A DNA stretch of 64,000 bases from contig NZ_CP126163.1 in the NCBI RefSeq assembly GCF_030127105.1, positions 186,001-250,000 on the forward strand. Reading direction: 5' to 3'. Below, piece after piece: positions 28,157 through 37,224 of this stretch (positions are counted from its first letter, which is position 1; each line of letters begins with the position of its first letter). The notes under the pieces were generated by a model. The model was not told where the DNA came from and ran no database searches. It saw only the letters and a list, made by a program, of their open reading frames with translations. This DNA is from Haloarcula pelagica (GTDB taxonomy: Archaea; Halobacteriota; Halobacteria; Halobacteriales; Haloarculaceae). A program made the position numbers and the translations under genes.

Positions 28157-28869
28157 CCGTTTCCGGTAGTGTTTAGTTTGGAGCATTGTGCCAGCGAGCG
28201 AAAGTCTGGAGCCAGTTTTCGGCTGTTTTTGGTTCGACGTGGCTGAAGCAGTTCGAAAACGACGAGGTTCGACGCTTCAGCTCTCGAAAAATCCGCTCGA
28301 CAGCGTTCCGATTTCCGTGGCGACGTGTTTGAAATCGGAGGCCAGCTCGTTGCAGTGCAGTTTGGAGGTGTTGAGCACCATCGACGAGAAATTCGGCGTT
28401 TTCAACCTCGTGTTTCTGCCGCAGTTCGTTGAGAAAGATCTCGGTGAGGGCGGTGGTTGTCGTCGCAAACAGCCGGACGTGAAGCAGTTGCTTCGATTCT
28501 GGGTCAGCAGCGGCGTACAGCCAATACTGCTGGTCGTTGATCCGAATCACTGTTTCGTCAAGCGCAATCTGATTCGGCTCTTTCCCGGATTCTGGCTGTA
28601 GATCGGCCTTCTGGACCCAATCGTGGATCGCTTTTCTCGACCGTTGGACACCCAGACAGCCGAGTAATTCGACGGTATTCGACAGCGAGAGGTCCGCAAC
28701 GTGCGATTGGATACCCAGAGCCATCGCTGGCTCGGGTGTCTGCTCGCGCTCCACAAAATCCAAATCAATCCACTCTCTATGACCGGTGAGGCGGGCGATT
28801 TCTGCCATGAACTAGCAAGAAATTCTCCCGCCTCACTTTTCACGCTTAACTAAACACTGCCCCGTTTCC
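28157..28869 (-). mobile_element. Intact IS6-family element inside an older IS6 element
   Basis: The insert 28165-28861 (697 bp) has ends GGTAGTGTTTAGTT and (reverse complement) GGCAGTGTTTAGTT. It is flanked by the perfect 8-bp repeat CCGTTTCC (28157-28164 and 28862-28869). Host and insert belong to different IS6 subgroups. Confidence 0.9.
28173..28808 (-). CDS. IS6-family transposase, intact
   Basis: The 211-residue protein has a zinc-free N-terminal helix region (MAEIARLTGHREWIDLDFVE) and an HTH-like segment (RSRKAIHDWVQKADLQ). Its compact DDE core has Asp in NQIALDETVIRIND, Asp in ENAEFLVDGAQHLQTALQ and Glu in RNAVERIFRELKRRTSSFSN. Length is typical of the short haloarchaeal IS6 group. 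Undamaged, with close inverted ends and a target duplication, so potentially active and recently moved. Confidence 0.92.
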   Translation of the reverse strand: MAEIARLTGHREWIDLDFVEREQTPEPAMALGIQSHVADLSLSNTVELLGCLGVQRSRKAIHDWVQKADLQPESGKEPNQIALDETVIRINDQQYWLYAAADPESKQLLHVRLFATTTTALTEIFLNELRQKHEVENAEFLVDGAQHLQTALQRAGLRFQTRRHGNRNAVERIFRELKRRTSSFSNCFSHVEPKTAENWLQTFARWHNAPN

Positions 28870-28955
28870 AACGTTTCGCTGAGCAGGTCTGCGAGTGACA
28901 TGAACACCTCTCGCTACGACCTGCTCACTTCTCAACCCCTCAACTAGACAGTGCC

Positions 28956-29215
28956 TATGAGAGCGCTATGTTGCCTATGAAACGACAACCTTATCATACG
29001 AGAAACAAAAAAAATAGATGCCAGAGGTGGCTAATTTGCAGTCGGCTCCTGAGTGCCCGATTGAAAACCCATTAACACTACGCCACCAACGGCACTTTCA
29101 TGGGATCAAATACAATTGGCACGAGCTATGCTTCGTAATCCCATCCACAACCGTGAGCTGAGGAGCTCGCAGATTACTCGATTCAAAATAGGATACGCCC
29201 ACATGTAGCACACTG
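28956..29215. other. Intergenic, no gene seen
   Basis: About 260 bp of AT-richer DNA between an IS6 end and an ISH4 fragment. No promoter, RNA gene or repeat that I can support. Confidence 0.3.
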
Positions 29216-29365
29216 TTGATTTCATCACGTCGCTCAAAGGGCGCGTTTGAGAGCCCCTCGACCAGATTTCCGATACAGTTTCAACGTAGTGGAAACGCTC
29301 TGAGATACTGTATCAACTTGTCTTTTGAGACGCTACGACAGCTCTCGCAGGTCAGCGATGACTCC
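29216..29365 (-). pseudogene. ISH4-type transposase, 3' fragment left of IS110
   Basis: Matches the C-terminal end of ISH4-type transposases (AACGCTCTGAGATA...TGTCTTTTGAGACG pattern, coding LTPYLRALQLR-like sequence). It stops at GCTCTCGCAGG, where the IS110 element begins. The rest of the same ISH4 copy continues at 30807. Confidence 0.65.
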
Positions 29366-29381
29366 ATGAGAATCCCGTTGA

Positions 29382-29579
29382 AACCACTGGAGCGTGAAGT
29401 GCGAAATGGAGTTACGAAGGTCGCCACGTCAACCGCGCACCAAAGCGCGTGCAGGTGACAGACCTTGGATGCGAAGGAACAGGAGAATTGGGATCGCAAC
29501 GGCTGACCGTGGTCGGCCAAGGCTGCAAGCCCGGAGCGATGTCGTTCCGCTTCACGCATTCAGGACTCCAGAGGACACC
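29382..29579 (+). ncRNA. Candidate bridge-RNA leader of the IS110 element
   Basis: The non-coding leader is conserved in blocks with 12346-12523: GGAGCGTGAAGT, GATGCGAAGGAAC then GGAGAATTGGGATCGCA, GGCTGCAAGCCCG and GTTCCGCTTCACGC. The stretches between differ. One variable block folds here as GCTGACC-GT-GGTCGGC. The pattern fits a bridge RNA with fixed scaffold and specificity loops. Inference only. Confidence 0.5.
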
Positions 29580-30602
29580 ATGACCGCAACCACTGATCAC
29601 TACTTGGGCATTGACCTCCACAAACGCAAAGCGCAAGTCGCTGTCCTCGATGACGAAGGCGAAGTCGTTGAAGAGGTCCGCGTCGCCAACGCGGACCTCG
29701 ACGGAATCGCACAGAAGTACGCTGGAAGTAGTGCTGCACTCGAAGCGGGAAGCAATTACTTCACGATTTACGACAGGCTTGATGAAGAGTTGGATGTGAC
29801 GCTCGCCAATCCGGCCAAGGCCGATTGGCTCGAAGACCAGAAACAGAAGAACGATCGGAAGGGCGTCAAAAACCTCGCGCGGTATCTGCGGTTGGGCGAA
29901 GTGCCCGAAAGCTACGTCCCACCTGAAGAATGCCGGCGCTACCGCGCGCTTGCGCGCGGTCGTAAGAAGTTGGTAGAGAAGCGTTCAGACTTCAAAAACG
30001 AGGTCAACTCACTGCTTGATCAGAACGGCGTCACCTACGACGGGTCGTTGTGGAGCGATCAAGGGCGTGAGTTCCTCCGCGAACTCATGCTCGACGATGC
30101 GTCGGAGTTGTTGTTGGAGCAGTGGTTGGAAGCAATCGATGAGTTCACCGTGAAGATCAAGCGGATGCAGCGGCGGATCGAAGAGGTAGCGGCTGAGGTA
30201 GATGAGCTGAATACGTTGATGTCTGCGCCTGGTATAGCGGCATTTTCTGGCTTGATGATCTACAGCGAGATCGGTGAAGTAAAGCGGTTTGACCGCGCGG
30301 CTGAAGTGGTGAGTCATGCCGGGTTAGACCCAGTAATCCGCGAGTCTGGCGACTCGCGGAGAGAGGGCCAGATCAGCAAGGAAGGAAACGGCTACTTGCG
30401 ATGGATCCTGGTCCAGTGCGCGAACACCGCGGTTCATAACGCGAAGGACCCGTACTTGAGTCAGTTCTACTGGCGGTTACGCAACAAGCGAAATAAACCG
30501 CACAAGGTAGCAATCGTGGCAACAGCGCGGAAGCTGTTATTGGCGTTGTTCAATATGCTCAGGAAGAACGAACCGTGCGACCCACCGGAGGTGAGCGCCT
30601 GA
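29580..30602 (+). CDS. IS110-family transposase/recombinase
   Basis: The 340-residue protein starts at ATG 29580 (MTATTDHYLGIDLHKRKAQV), directly after the conserved leader; a longer upstream frame would eat into that leader. It has a RuvC-like domain (GIDLHK, EAGSNYFTIYD) and a Tnp domain (SHAGLDPVIRESGDSR). One oddity: the conserved KNDRVDAKxLAR motif reads KNDRKGVKNLARY here, so the expected acidic residue after NDR is missing. If that Asp is catalytic (DEDD), this copy may be inactive although open. Confidence 0.9.
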   Translation: MTATTDHYLGIDLHKRKAQVAVLDDEGEVVEEVRVANADLDGIAQKYAGSSAALEAGSNYFTIYDRLDEELDVTLANPAKADWLEDQKQKNDRKGVKNLARYLRLGEVPESYVPPEECRRYRALARGRKKLVEKRSDFKNEVNSLLDQNGVTYDGSLWSDQGREFLRELMLDDASELLLEQWLEAIDEFTVKIKRMQRRIEEVAAEVDELNTLMSAPGIAAFSGLMIYSEIGEVKRFDRAAEVVSHAGLDPVIRESGDSRREGQISKEGNGYLRWILVQCANTAVHNAKDPYLSQFYWRLRNKRNKPHKVAIVATARKLLLALFNMLRKNEPCDPPEVSA

Positions 30603-30623
30603 GAGACGCTCCGCGTCTCTCTT
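30603..30623 (+). other. Hairpin at the IS110 transposase stop codon
   Basis: GAGAGACGC, loop TCC, GCGTCTCTC: 9-bp perfect stem overlapping the end of the gene. Same position as hairpins after the other IS110 genes. Confidence 0.6.
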
Positions 30624-30806
30624 TGGGCGGGCCAGCGCACGATGAGCAACTGGTGTGTCGTGTGAAGATGCCCCCGCACGGCGGATGTGGCAGTGACTGA
30701 TTCGACTGCTTGCTATGGGTTTTCACTCTCAGTGAGAGGCGAGCAACAGGACCGCCAGAAAATCTAAGAACATCGACGTGGTTTGTTCAGATAGCGGGAT
30801 TCTCAG

Positions 30807-31503
30807 CGATGTTGACGTCCACCTCGTCGTCAGCACATTCACCGTCACCGTAGACGACGTATTCGTGGTCGAGTCTGTCGCCTTCGTCGAGTGGTTCGTA
30901 CGCTCGAAAGCGGTCGGTATAGGCCGTGGGCGACTCTTTTCGGCGGTCGGACAGCAGGAGTCAAATCGTCGATTCGTCTGCCGCTTTCGCTGGGATCACG
31001 TATCGCTATTTAGTGCCGCGATCTGCCAGAATGAACACGGGTGGCTTGTCGCCGCCAGAAATACACCCGCGCATGGACAGGCCAAGCGAGCGTGACAGTG
31101 GTCGCGCTCGCAGCCTTTCTTCCCGGCAAAGACGTACACTTCGTCGATTTCGACCGGATCGACCGGATCAAGGGAAGGCGCATCAAGGCTCTGGTAAAGC
31201 GCTCGATGCGCTGGTACATCATTCTGTGTGTCACACCAATCCCGCACTGTAGTTGGTGGAGATTCGTATCAAACCAAAGGAAGACGTAAATTGAGACCAG
31301 CTACCGCCGCAGCGCGACCTTCGAATGAGTGAAAATCGTGCCCGTCTCGTCGTTGAACGTGCGGCCGCAATTCTTACAGAGATACCGCTGAAACTTTTGG
31401 TTGCTACCGTTTCTGACCGTCCGGTCAGAACGGCAGCGAGGACAGGTAACACCGTCACGCTAGCGACCTGCTCTAACAGGTCCGGAGACCGATTCCGATC
31501 CAA
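30807..31503 (-). pseudogene. ISH4-type transposase remnant (right of IS110)
   Basis: Continuation of the ISH4 copy at 29216-29365. On the minus strand the zinc-ribbon region, then KSFSGISVRIAA-type DDE segments can be followed through several frames (coding TKSTSLPGRKAASATTVT in one). Many indels; inactive. Confidence 0.7.
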
Positions 31504-31690
31504 ACACTTATATTAGCGTCATTCGTGCCGAGCACCGCTGACGCGATGCGCTTGTTTTTTGACTCCATAATGGCCGCTCAGAAGTATCAAAAATCTCATA
31601 CGGATGAGCGATTCTTAAAGAGAGCCTTACGCTGTGGTTGTCTGTTAATGACTATATACTCATGTGACAGCTAAGCAGTGGATATAGTCA
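31504..31690 (+). promoter_or_regulatory. Upstream region of the dockerin-tailed protein
   Basis: ACTATATACT at 31651-31660 is a good TATA box about 35 bp before ATG 31691, giving a very short leader. The DNA turns AT-rich here, as the following gene is. Confidence 0.45.
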
Positions 31691-32749
31691 ATGAGGATAC
31701 TCAACCTGCCTGATGGGATGCTAGTGTTCGCTCTCGTCGTTAGTATGATCATCTCCGTACTATCTGCTGTAATTCTACCGGCGGGTGCAGTAGCTGCTCC
31801 CGCGACTGCAAGTAGCAATATCGATTTACAGCACAGTGACAGCGCCAGTGGAGGGCTTGGCGGCCCACCGTACACAGAGACAATTGTAGTCCATACAGTT
31901 GGAGAGAGTACATTTAGGTTTGGTGGAGACACTGGTCGGCGGCTAATAGTTCAGGAAGCAACAACCAACCGGACTGTAGCTATACGCCCAGTAAACAGCA
32001 GCGTAGCTTGGAACATAGAGCAAGTGTATATAAACGCTGCACGGATTCACCAAGACATGGGATTTGACTCAACACCAAATATGAGTATATTAGTAAAATC
32101 TCAACCTTATAGTGTAGATATTGGCGTAATTGCTAATGGTGACCTAGAAATGTTTGAGGACACGACGTTTTCGGCATACAGAGTGAAGCTTGTTGACAGC
32201 AGTGGTAAGACTCTTGCGACTACGGACGCAAAAATACATGGAGTACAATACAATTTTTCTGAGGATATAGACTCTTCTATCAACTCAATTGAATATAATA
32301 AATCCGCGATAGCAATTCCGAAAGATGGGAGGATACCTCCTGGTTGGACCGCTGAATTAGTCCAAGTGACAGCACATAACGAGAAATACACGACTAAGGC
32401 AAGTCACAGTCCGAGAAGTGAATACTTCATATTTAATATTTCTAACTCCGAATTTGAAAGAGATACGTACTTTGATGTTAATATATACACATCCAGTCGA
32501 AAATCCGCAGGGAATTTGGCCGTGAGCTTGTATCTGCTTAAAATTACGGAGGACAATATTGTAGATGGTCCAGTAGGTAGCCCTACAGAATCAACGATTC
32601 CTAATCGGTATGACCTGGATGGTGATGGACAAATTACTATCACAGACATACAAAAGATTATAATTATACTAAATTCTGGAAAACATCTAGATGGAAAGCC
32701 AGTTACAGTTAACGATGTGCTTAATATGATTATACTCTATAATTTATAA
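31691..32749 (+). CDS. Exported protein with C-terminal dockerin-like domain
   Basis: The 352-residue protein has a signal peptide (MLVFALVVSMIISVLSAVIL, Ala-rich cleavage region). About 220 residues of beta-rich sequence match no family I know (FSAYRVKLVDSSGKTLATTD, PPGWTAELVQVTAHNEKY). A dockerin type-I-like pair of calcium loops closes it (RYDLDGDGQITITDIQKIII, then VTVNDVLNMIILYNL). Local GC is clearly lower than at 2-7 kb, so it may be a recent arrival. By analogy with dockerins it may dock on a cohesin-like surface protein; the dockerin-tailed protein at 2094-4619 shows the theme recurs. Function unknown. Confidence 0.75.
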   Translation: MRILNLPDGMLVFALVVSMIISVLSAVILPAGAVAAPATASSNIDLQHSDSASGGLGGPPYTETIVVHTVGESTFRFGGDTGRRLIVQEATTNRTVAIRPVNSSVAWNIEQVYINAARIHQDMGFDSTPNMSILVKSQPYSVDIGVIANGDLEMFEDTTFSAYRVKLVDSSGKTLATTDAKIHGVQYNFSEDIDSSINSIEYNKSAIAIPKDGRIPPGWTAELVQVTAHNEKYTTKASHSPRSEYFIFNISNSEFERDTYFDVNIYTSSRKSAGNLAVSLYLLKITEDNIVDGPVGSPTESTIPNRYDLDGDGQITITDIQKIIIILNSGKHLDGKPVTVNDVLNMIILYNL

Positions 32750-33316
32750 GTCAGCTATCGATTTGAATAGATACTGTGTCTCAGTCATAGTGGCTTATAG
32801 AGCGGTTGTATGTTCGAGACAGCGAATATACGACTCTCACGGAACTGTCGATACAAACCCAGCACCCGTACGGCATCGCCGAGCGAGCGCTTCGTTGTCG
32901 AATGTGAAGTTTCGGTCATTCAGTGTTCAGAGGCGTACTGTACTCCAACAAGTCAGCCCGGTCTAAGTCGAGTTCGTCACGAATTTGACTATACGCCCTG
33001 CCGATTCGGTGTTTTGCGGTAACTGTGGCTTCTTCGAGCCGAAAACAGTGTATAGCAACGTGTTTCCAGTAGCTGAACCCACCGCTAGCAGGGTCCCCGC
33101 GTGCTTCCTCAACATTTGTTCACCTATGTACCGACACTAGCTAATAGAGTTGAGGAGATCGACTTCCGTGGACAGAATTGATTTCTTGGTGTCGTCCCTC
33201 TATTCGTGATATGAGTCGATTAGATCACTATTCAACACTTCGAAACAATTTATTTGCTAAGAATAGATGATATATTTTATCTCTAAGTCTAATATTTTAC
33301 TACTGCAACCCCAAAT
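32750..33316 (-). pseudogene. IS5-family remnant with internal deletion, plus AT-rich spacer
   Basis: Between about 32800 and 33110 the minus strand codes IS5-type pieces: HWKHVAIHCFRLEE near 33060, QIRDELDLDRADL near 32980 and TTKRSLGDAVRVLGLYRQFR near 32890. These match the copy at 21902-22696 with the DDE centre deleted. The rest (to 33316) is AT-rich with no gene seen. Confidence 0.6.
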
Positions 33317-33930
33317 TTGATAGATACTTTCACTCACATGACGATCGTTGTTATTGAACCAGTGGATAGTTTGAACGACTTCTTTGAGTGCTTCTTGACC
33401 GGGTTGCGTAGGATCTGTCGGTGGAACTGGAACGTTCTGAGATACGGTGTCAGCTTATTTTTGGAGACTCCTCGGTCTGGCGAAAGCCACGCGTCGCTAG
33501 CGCTACGGTGGTTCTCGCAAGTGTTGGCGTGTACGTTTCCATCCACCTATTCGCCCCCTCTGTGAACGACTTCTTCTCGCTAGTAGTTCTCGCTGTCTTC
33601 CAGTGGATTGTACGCTCGAAATCCGTCAGTGTAAGTAGTCAGCTCTTCCACCGTGCGGTCGTTGAGGTGGAGCTGAACGGTTTATTCGTCAGCGGATTTT
33701 GCTGGGACGACGTGTCGCTGATCGCTGCCGCAATCAACAAGTGTGAACATCGGTGCTTGTCCTCATTATGGTTTCTGCTACCGCGTATTGCGGCTTTCAG
33801 CCCCGCAGTGATCTAAACCTCGTTGACTTCGATTGGGCCAACAGGGTTGATGGCTGGCGCATCGAGTAGTTCTCCAGAACGCTCGACGCCCCGCCGTAAT
33901 GACCGGTACGAAACGATGAGTTCAGCGTTG
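33317..33930 (-). pseudogene. ISH4-type transposase remnant
   Basis: Fragments of the ISH4-type C-terminal half (GNVHANTCENHRSASDAWLS, PDRGVSKNKLTPYLRTFQFH at 33546-33334) and of upstream DDE segments in other frames. Heavily decayed. Confidence 0.65.
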
Positions 33931-34039
33931 GAATGTAAATATTGATGAATCGAAGGAATAAATAAAACGCGAACAAGAACATGTTGAGGCCGATATTCGC
34001 GTTAGGGTTTAACCCAGCTATTGACGTTGAGGAATCGGT

Positions 34040-34440
34040 CAAGCCAGCCGGCGGCGAAACTGAGCGTGTGTGTCAGATTGAGGAACTCGCATAGGCGTAG
34101 AACACCGCATTTTAACGCTTTCCCTCTGAGTGAAAGGGGCCAACTGTCTCGTCCTCATCACCGTAGTAGGGCCGCAGGTAGTGGTCGTCGCAGACTCCAC
34201 CTGCTCGGGAAGAACCTTTAGAACACCTCTTTGTTGGAGTGTGTTCCCAACCTGTTCAACCGACGTTAGGTCGAACTTCTCGCGGAGGTTGTACAGAATT
34301 GTTTTTTCATGGGGAGAGCTTTCACTGGTCTCACAGAGTTCAGATACCGAAGTCCTCAGTTTCGATTTCTGTATTATCGCTGAGACCGAGGTCAACTTCT
34401 TAATCAAGCGTATTGACGAGGAAATTAAGAAGTTAGTTCT
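34040..34440 (-). pseudogene. ISH3-family transposase remnant
   Basis: N-terminal part in a broken frame: VSELCETSESSPHEKTILYN, KFDLTSVEQVGNTLQQRGVL, KVLPEQVE, then frame loss in the DLHLRPYYGDEDE region. Cut on its 5' side by the IS6 element at 34444. Parallels 1716-568 and 24120-22930. Confidence 0.75.
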
Positions 34441-34443
34441 TGT

Positions 34444-35172
34444 GGCACTGTCTAGTTGAGCGAGTTTGAGAAGCGAGAAGGCCGTAGCGAGAAGTGTCCA
34501 TGCAACTCGCAGACCTCCTCAGCGAAACGTTAGATAAGGATAGTCAAGACGTTTGGGAGAACGAGCGTACCCCGACACCCGTCTGGCGGTTCGGGGTGCG
34601 TCTCCACTCGGCGGGGCTGTCGATCAGGGAAACAGCCGCTATCTTACACCTGCTGGGTATCGATCGTTCCCACGGTGCGGTCTGAGCTGGGTTCATACGT
34701 TGCCTGAAGCACAGAGCGACCCGCCGACGGCGTCGCCGTCGTGGGTCGCAGTCGATGAGAAACAAATCGAGGTTGACAGCGAAAAAAGTGGCTCTACGCT
34801 GCTGTCGACACAGAGTCAAAATTACTGCTCGAAATCGACGTGTTCAGCCGCCGCGGGGTCAGTCCCGCGGCGGCGTTCCTACATCGACTCACTCAGAAAC
34901 ACGATGTCGCGATTCAGTGTTTCTCGTCGATGCTGGCGGCTATCTGACTGCCCTCTCACACCACGATCTGAGCTGTCGGCTCGACTACCGTATCGAAAAG
35001 TGGTTCCAGACTGCAACCATGCGAATCGATCGCTTTCACTCGTTTTGGCGGGGCAGTCAATCCAGCGCGAAACAGTGGTTACGACGCTTCAGACACCACT
35101 ACAACCACGAACGGCCAAACCAAGCACTCGACGGCAAAACGCTGGTGAGGTCATTCAGAACTAGATAGTGCC
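34444..35172 (+). mobile_element. IS6-family element, degenerate
   Basis: Ends GGCACTGTCTAGTT and AACTAGATAGTGCC form near-perfect inverted repeats; length 729 bp, same type as 27508-28955. No obvious target duplication. Inserted in the ISH3 remnant. Confidence 0.8.
34500..35164 (+). pseudogene. IS6-family transposase, frameshifted
   Basis: ATG 34500 reads MQLADLLSETLDKDSQDVWE and SAGLSIRETAAILHLLGIDR, then a one-base deletion at the WNW motif gives a TGA. Later parts appear in other frames: VAVDEKQIEVDSEKS, SVFLVDAGGYLTALSHHDLS, DRFHSFWRGSQSSAKQWLRR, ending GEVIQN. At least three indels. Confidence 0.85.
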
Positions 35173-35536
35173 GAATCTACAGAAACAAGAGACAGATGAC
35201 AATAGCTATTAGTCCAGAGAGTGATATCCTTTTGGCGGCACTGCTTGAGGAGCGCGCTCAAAAGCGGTCCACTGGCCACCTTTGCACCGCAACCCGGGGC
35301 GCGCCCGCCGCCTTCGACCGAGACATAGATCAGGACTCCCTGAGCTAAACGTTCTTGATGCTCGACACCTAAGTGGCAGGCAGTTATGAGGGAGGAAGAT
35401 TTAGACCAAAGCGATCTTTACAGGTTTCTCGGCAGTACTTTGACCGGTGGAACACAAGGACCTCGGGGTCCCGATACTCTCTGTGATTTCGGGTGCAAAA
35501 AATTGAGTCGCTCATGTGAAGCACGTTGTTGGTGAA
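35173..35536. other. Intergenic, no gene seen
   Basis: About 360 bp with no supportable ORF, repeat or promoter. Probably residue of older insertions. Confidence 0.3.
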
Positions 35537-35929
35537 TCAGAGGACGGTTCGAACGATTTCTTTGAGAGCGTCTCGACCTGGTTCGCGTAGGATTCGTCGG
35601 CGGAGCTGGAACGCTCTGAGATACGGTGTGAGCTTGTCTTTGGCGATGCCTCGGTGGGGCGAGAGCCACCGTCGTGTCAGCGACGCGTGGCTCTCGCAGC
35701 CGTTGACGTGTACCTCGCCATCAGCGTATTCACCGTCGCCGTCGACGACGTATTCGCGGTCGAACGCGTCGTCGTCCTCTAGCGAGTCATAGGCCCGAAA
35801 TCCGTCCGTATAGACGGTCAACGACTCCTGTTCGTGGTCGGCAAGCAGGAGTCGGACGGTCGATTCCTCAGCGGATTTCGCTGGCACGACATACCGGTCG
35901 TCCGACCCGCAATCAACCAGCGTGAACAC
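35537..35929 (-). pseudogene. ISH4/IS1595-family transposase, C-terminal half
   Basis: An open 130-codon segment begins MFTLVDCGSDDRYVVPAKSA and includes VYTDGFRAYDSLEDDDAFDR, VNGCESHASLTRRWLSPHRG and KDKLTPYLRAFQLRRRILRE. The zinc ribbon and first DDE Asp are missing; upstream sequence is unrelated IS630/IS5 debris. Confidence 0.75.
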
Positions 35930-36033
35930 CGGCGGCTTGTCACCAGCGTACGATCCTCAACCACGCGTGGACAGCCCACGCGTCGCTGTAATGAGTGAGG
36001 AATCTTTTGTGGGGTCGGTCCGATGTGCTGGCG

Positions 36034-36190
36034 ATGGGACGCGAGCGACGCAAAGAGATCAAGCGTCACATCTCAGAGGAGAAGCTCAACGAGCTTCTCC
36101 GCGACGCCGAAGACAAACACAGGATTCGGCGTCTCGGGTTCGTGAAGAATTTCTACCAAGGCGACACGATTGCCGAAGCTACCGACCGGG
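36034..36190 (+). pseudogene. IS630-type N-terminal fragment
   Basis: MGRERRKEIKRHISEEKLNE and DKHRIRRLGFVKNFYQGDTI resemble the N-terminus of IS630-type transposases. It then runs into IS5-type sequence at about 36170, a fusion of two remnants. Confidence 0.55.
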
Positions 36191-36940
36191 AAGCTCGGTC
36201 GGCAGCCACCGGCCGCCGAGTGGGCGATGCTTGCACTCCAAGCCATTCGTATCGAACTCGGGAAGTCCTACCGCCAGACAATCGACCTTCTAAGCGAGAT
36301 GCCCGAAATCCTTGAAGAACTCCGTCTTACGCGGCTTCCTCACTTCACCGCTCTCCGTGACTGGTTCGAGAACATCCCGATGGAAACCTACCGAGCGTTT
36401 CTCGGCGCATCAGCCGAGAAACGCTCTGGTCACGCCGCAATCGACACAACTGGCTTCGACCGTGACCAGCCCTCGCGCCACTACGCTCAGCGAGCGCATT
36501 ACCGTGTTCGCTCGCTGAAAGTCACTGCCCTCGTAGACGTGAAAAACGCTGTACGTCTCCGATGTTCACTGCACGACCACGAAGAAACACGACGCCAAGA
36601 TCGGCCCACAGGTCGCTCGGCGCAATGCCGAGGACCTGCGGTCACTGGCTGCTGACCGCGCCTATGATTGAAAACCGTTCCGGGACGAACTCCGTGAAGA
36701 TGGCATTCGCCCGCTGGTCAAACACCGCATCTACTCGTCGCTGGATCTTGCGCGCAACGCCCTGATGAGCCGTCTCTGGTACAATCGCCGCTGGATGGTT
36801 GAAACCGTCTCCTCCTCGATCAAGTGCACGCTCGGCTCCGCCGTGCGTGCGCGAAGCTGGCACCTCGAATTCCGGGAAATGGTCCTCAAATGCGCAGTCT
36901 ACAATCTTCGTCGAGCAGTCAGATACCCAGCAAATTAACC
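36170..36940 (+). pseudogene. IS5-family transposase, frameshifted
   Basis: PAAEWAMLALQAIRIELGKS, LPHFTALRDWFENIPMETYR and AAIDTTGFDRDQPSRHYAQR (first catalytic Asp) are in one frame to about 36550. The rest (CTTTKKHDAKIGPQ-like, RWMVETVSSSIKCTLGSAVR) is in others, ending AVRYPAN at 36940. Another IS5 subgroup than 26612-27433. Confidence 0.75.
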
Positions 36941-37224
36941 GCTGTTACTCGGTTTCTGCTCGCTGGCTGAGTGAGTGAACCCGCCGAAATCAAGCTCCGT
37001 ATAGCGATCCTACGAAGTACTAATATTTAACAACGGCCTAGATACGTATAATCCATTACTTACTTATTGACAGGCAATGAATGGATATATGTCTTCTTGT
37101 ATCCCAAGGAGACACGTTGTGAGTGTGCCAACATTCGCTACCAGAAAGCACATCCTCTGTGCTTTCTGGCGTCCACTTTCCGCTACTATTCGACTTGATA
37201 GTTCAGAAACACGTCCCTCGTGAA
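36941..37224. repeat. Intergenic with a perfect 12-bp hairpin
   Basis: CCAGAAAGCACA (37141-37152), loop TCCTC, TGTGCTTTCTGG (37158-37169). The hairpin lies just beyond the 3' end of a TnpB remnant and may be the right-end hairpin of its IS200/IS605 element or a bidirectional terminator. The rest is AT-rich, no gene. Confidence 0.5.

Larger units (their letters stand above)
27516..28905 (-). pseudogene. IS6-family transposase, interrupted and nonsense-mutated
   Basis: The gene starts near ATG 28905 (MSLADLLSETLETDSQ). It is cut by the IS6 insertion at 28165-28861, continues ENERTPTPVRQFGVRLHTAG, then meets a TAG where a Trp codon is expected after RSHGAV. Beyond that, VAVDEKQIEVDGEKKWLYAA and VFLVDAGGYLTSLS hold DDE residues, and NHERPNQALDGRTPAEEVQN ends the protein at 27516. 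Confidence 0.85.
27508..28955 (-). mobile_element. IS6-family element, interrupted by a second IS6 element
   Basis: Ends are GGCACTATCTAGTT (27508-27521) and AACTAGACAGTGCC (28942-28955), inverted repeats with one mismatch. Without the insert and its duplicated site the element is about 743 bp, normal for haloarchaeal IS6. No clear target duplication at its own ends. Confidence 0.8.
29366..30810 (+). mobile_element. IS110-family element inserted in an ISH4 copy
   Basis: Ends carry the inverted sequences TGAGAATCCCGTT (from 29369) and AGCGGGATTCTCA (to 30806). The ISH4 sequence is continuous across the insertion. A 9-bp direct repeat TCAGCGATG lies at both junctions; IS110 elements usually give no target duplication, so this may reflect end/target similarity. 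Leader of about 210 bp, transposase 29580-30602, tail of about 200 bp. Confidence 0.8.
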
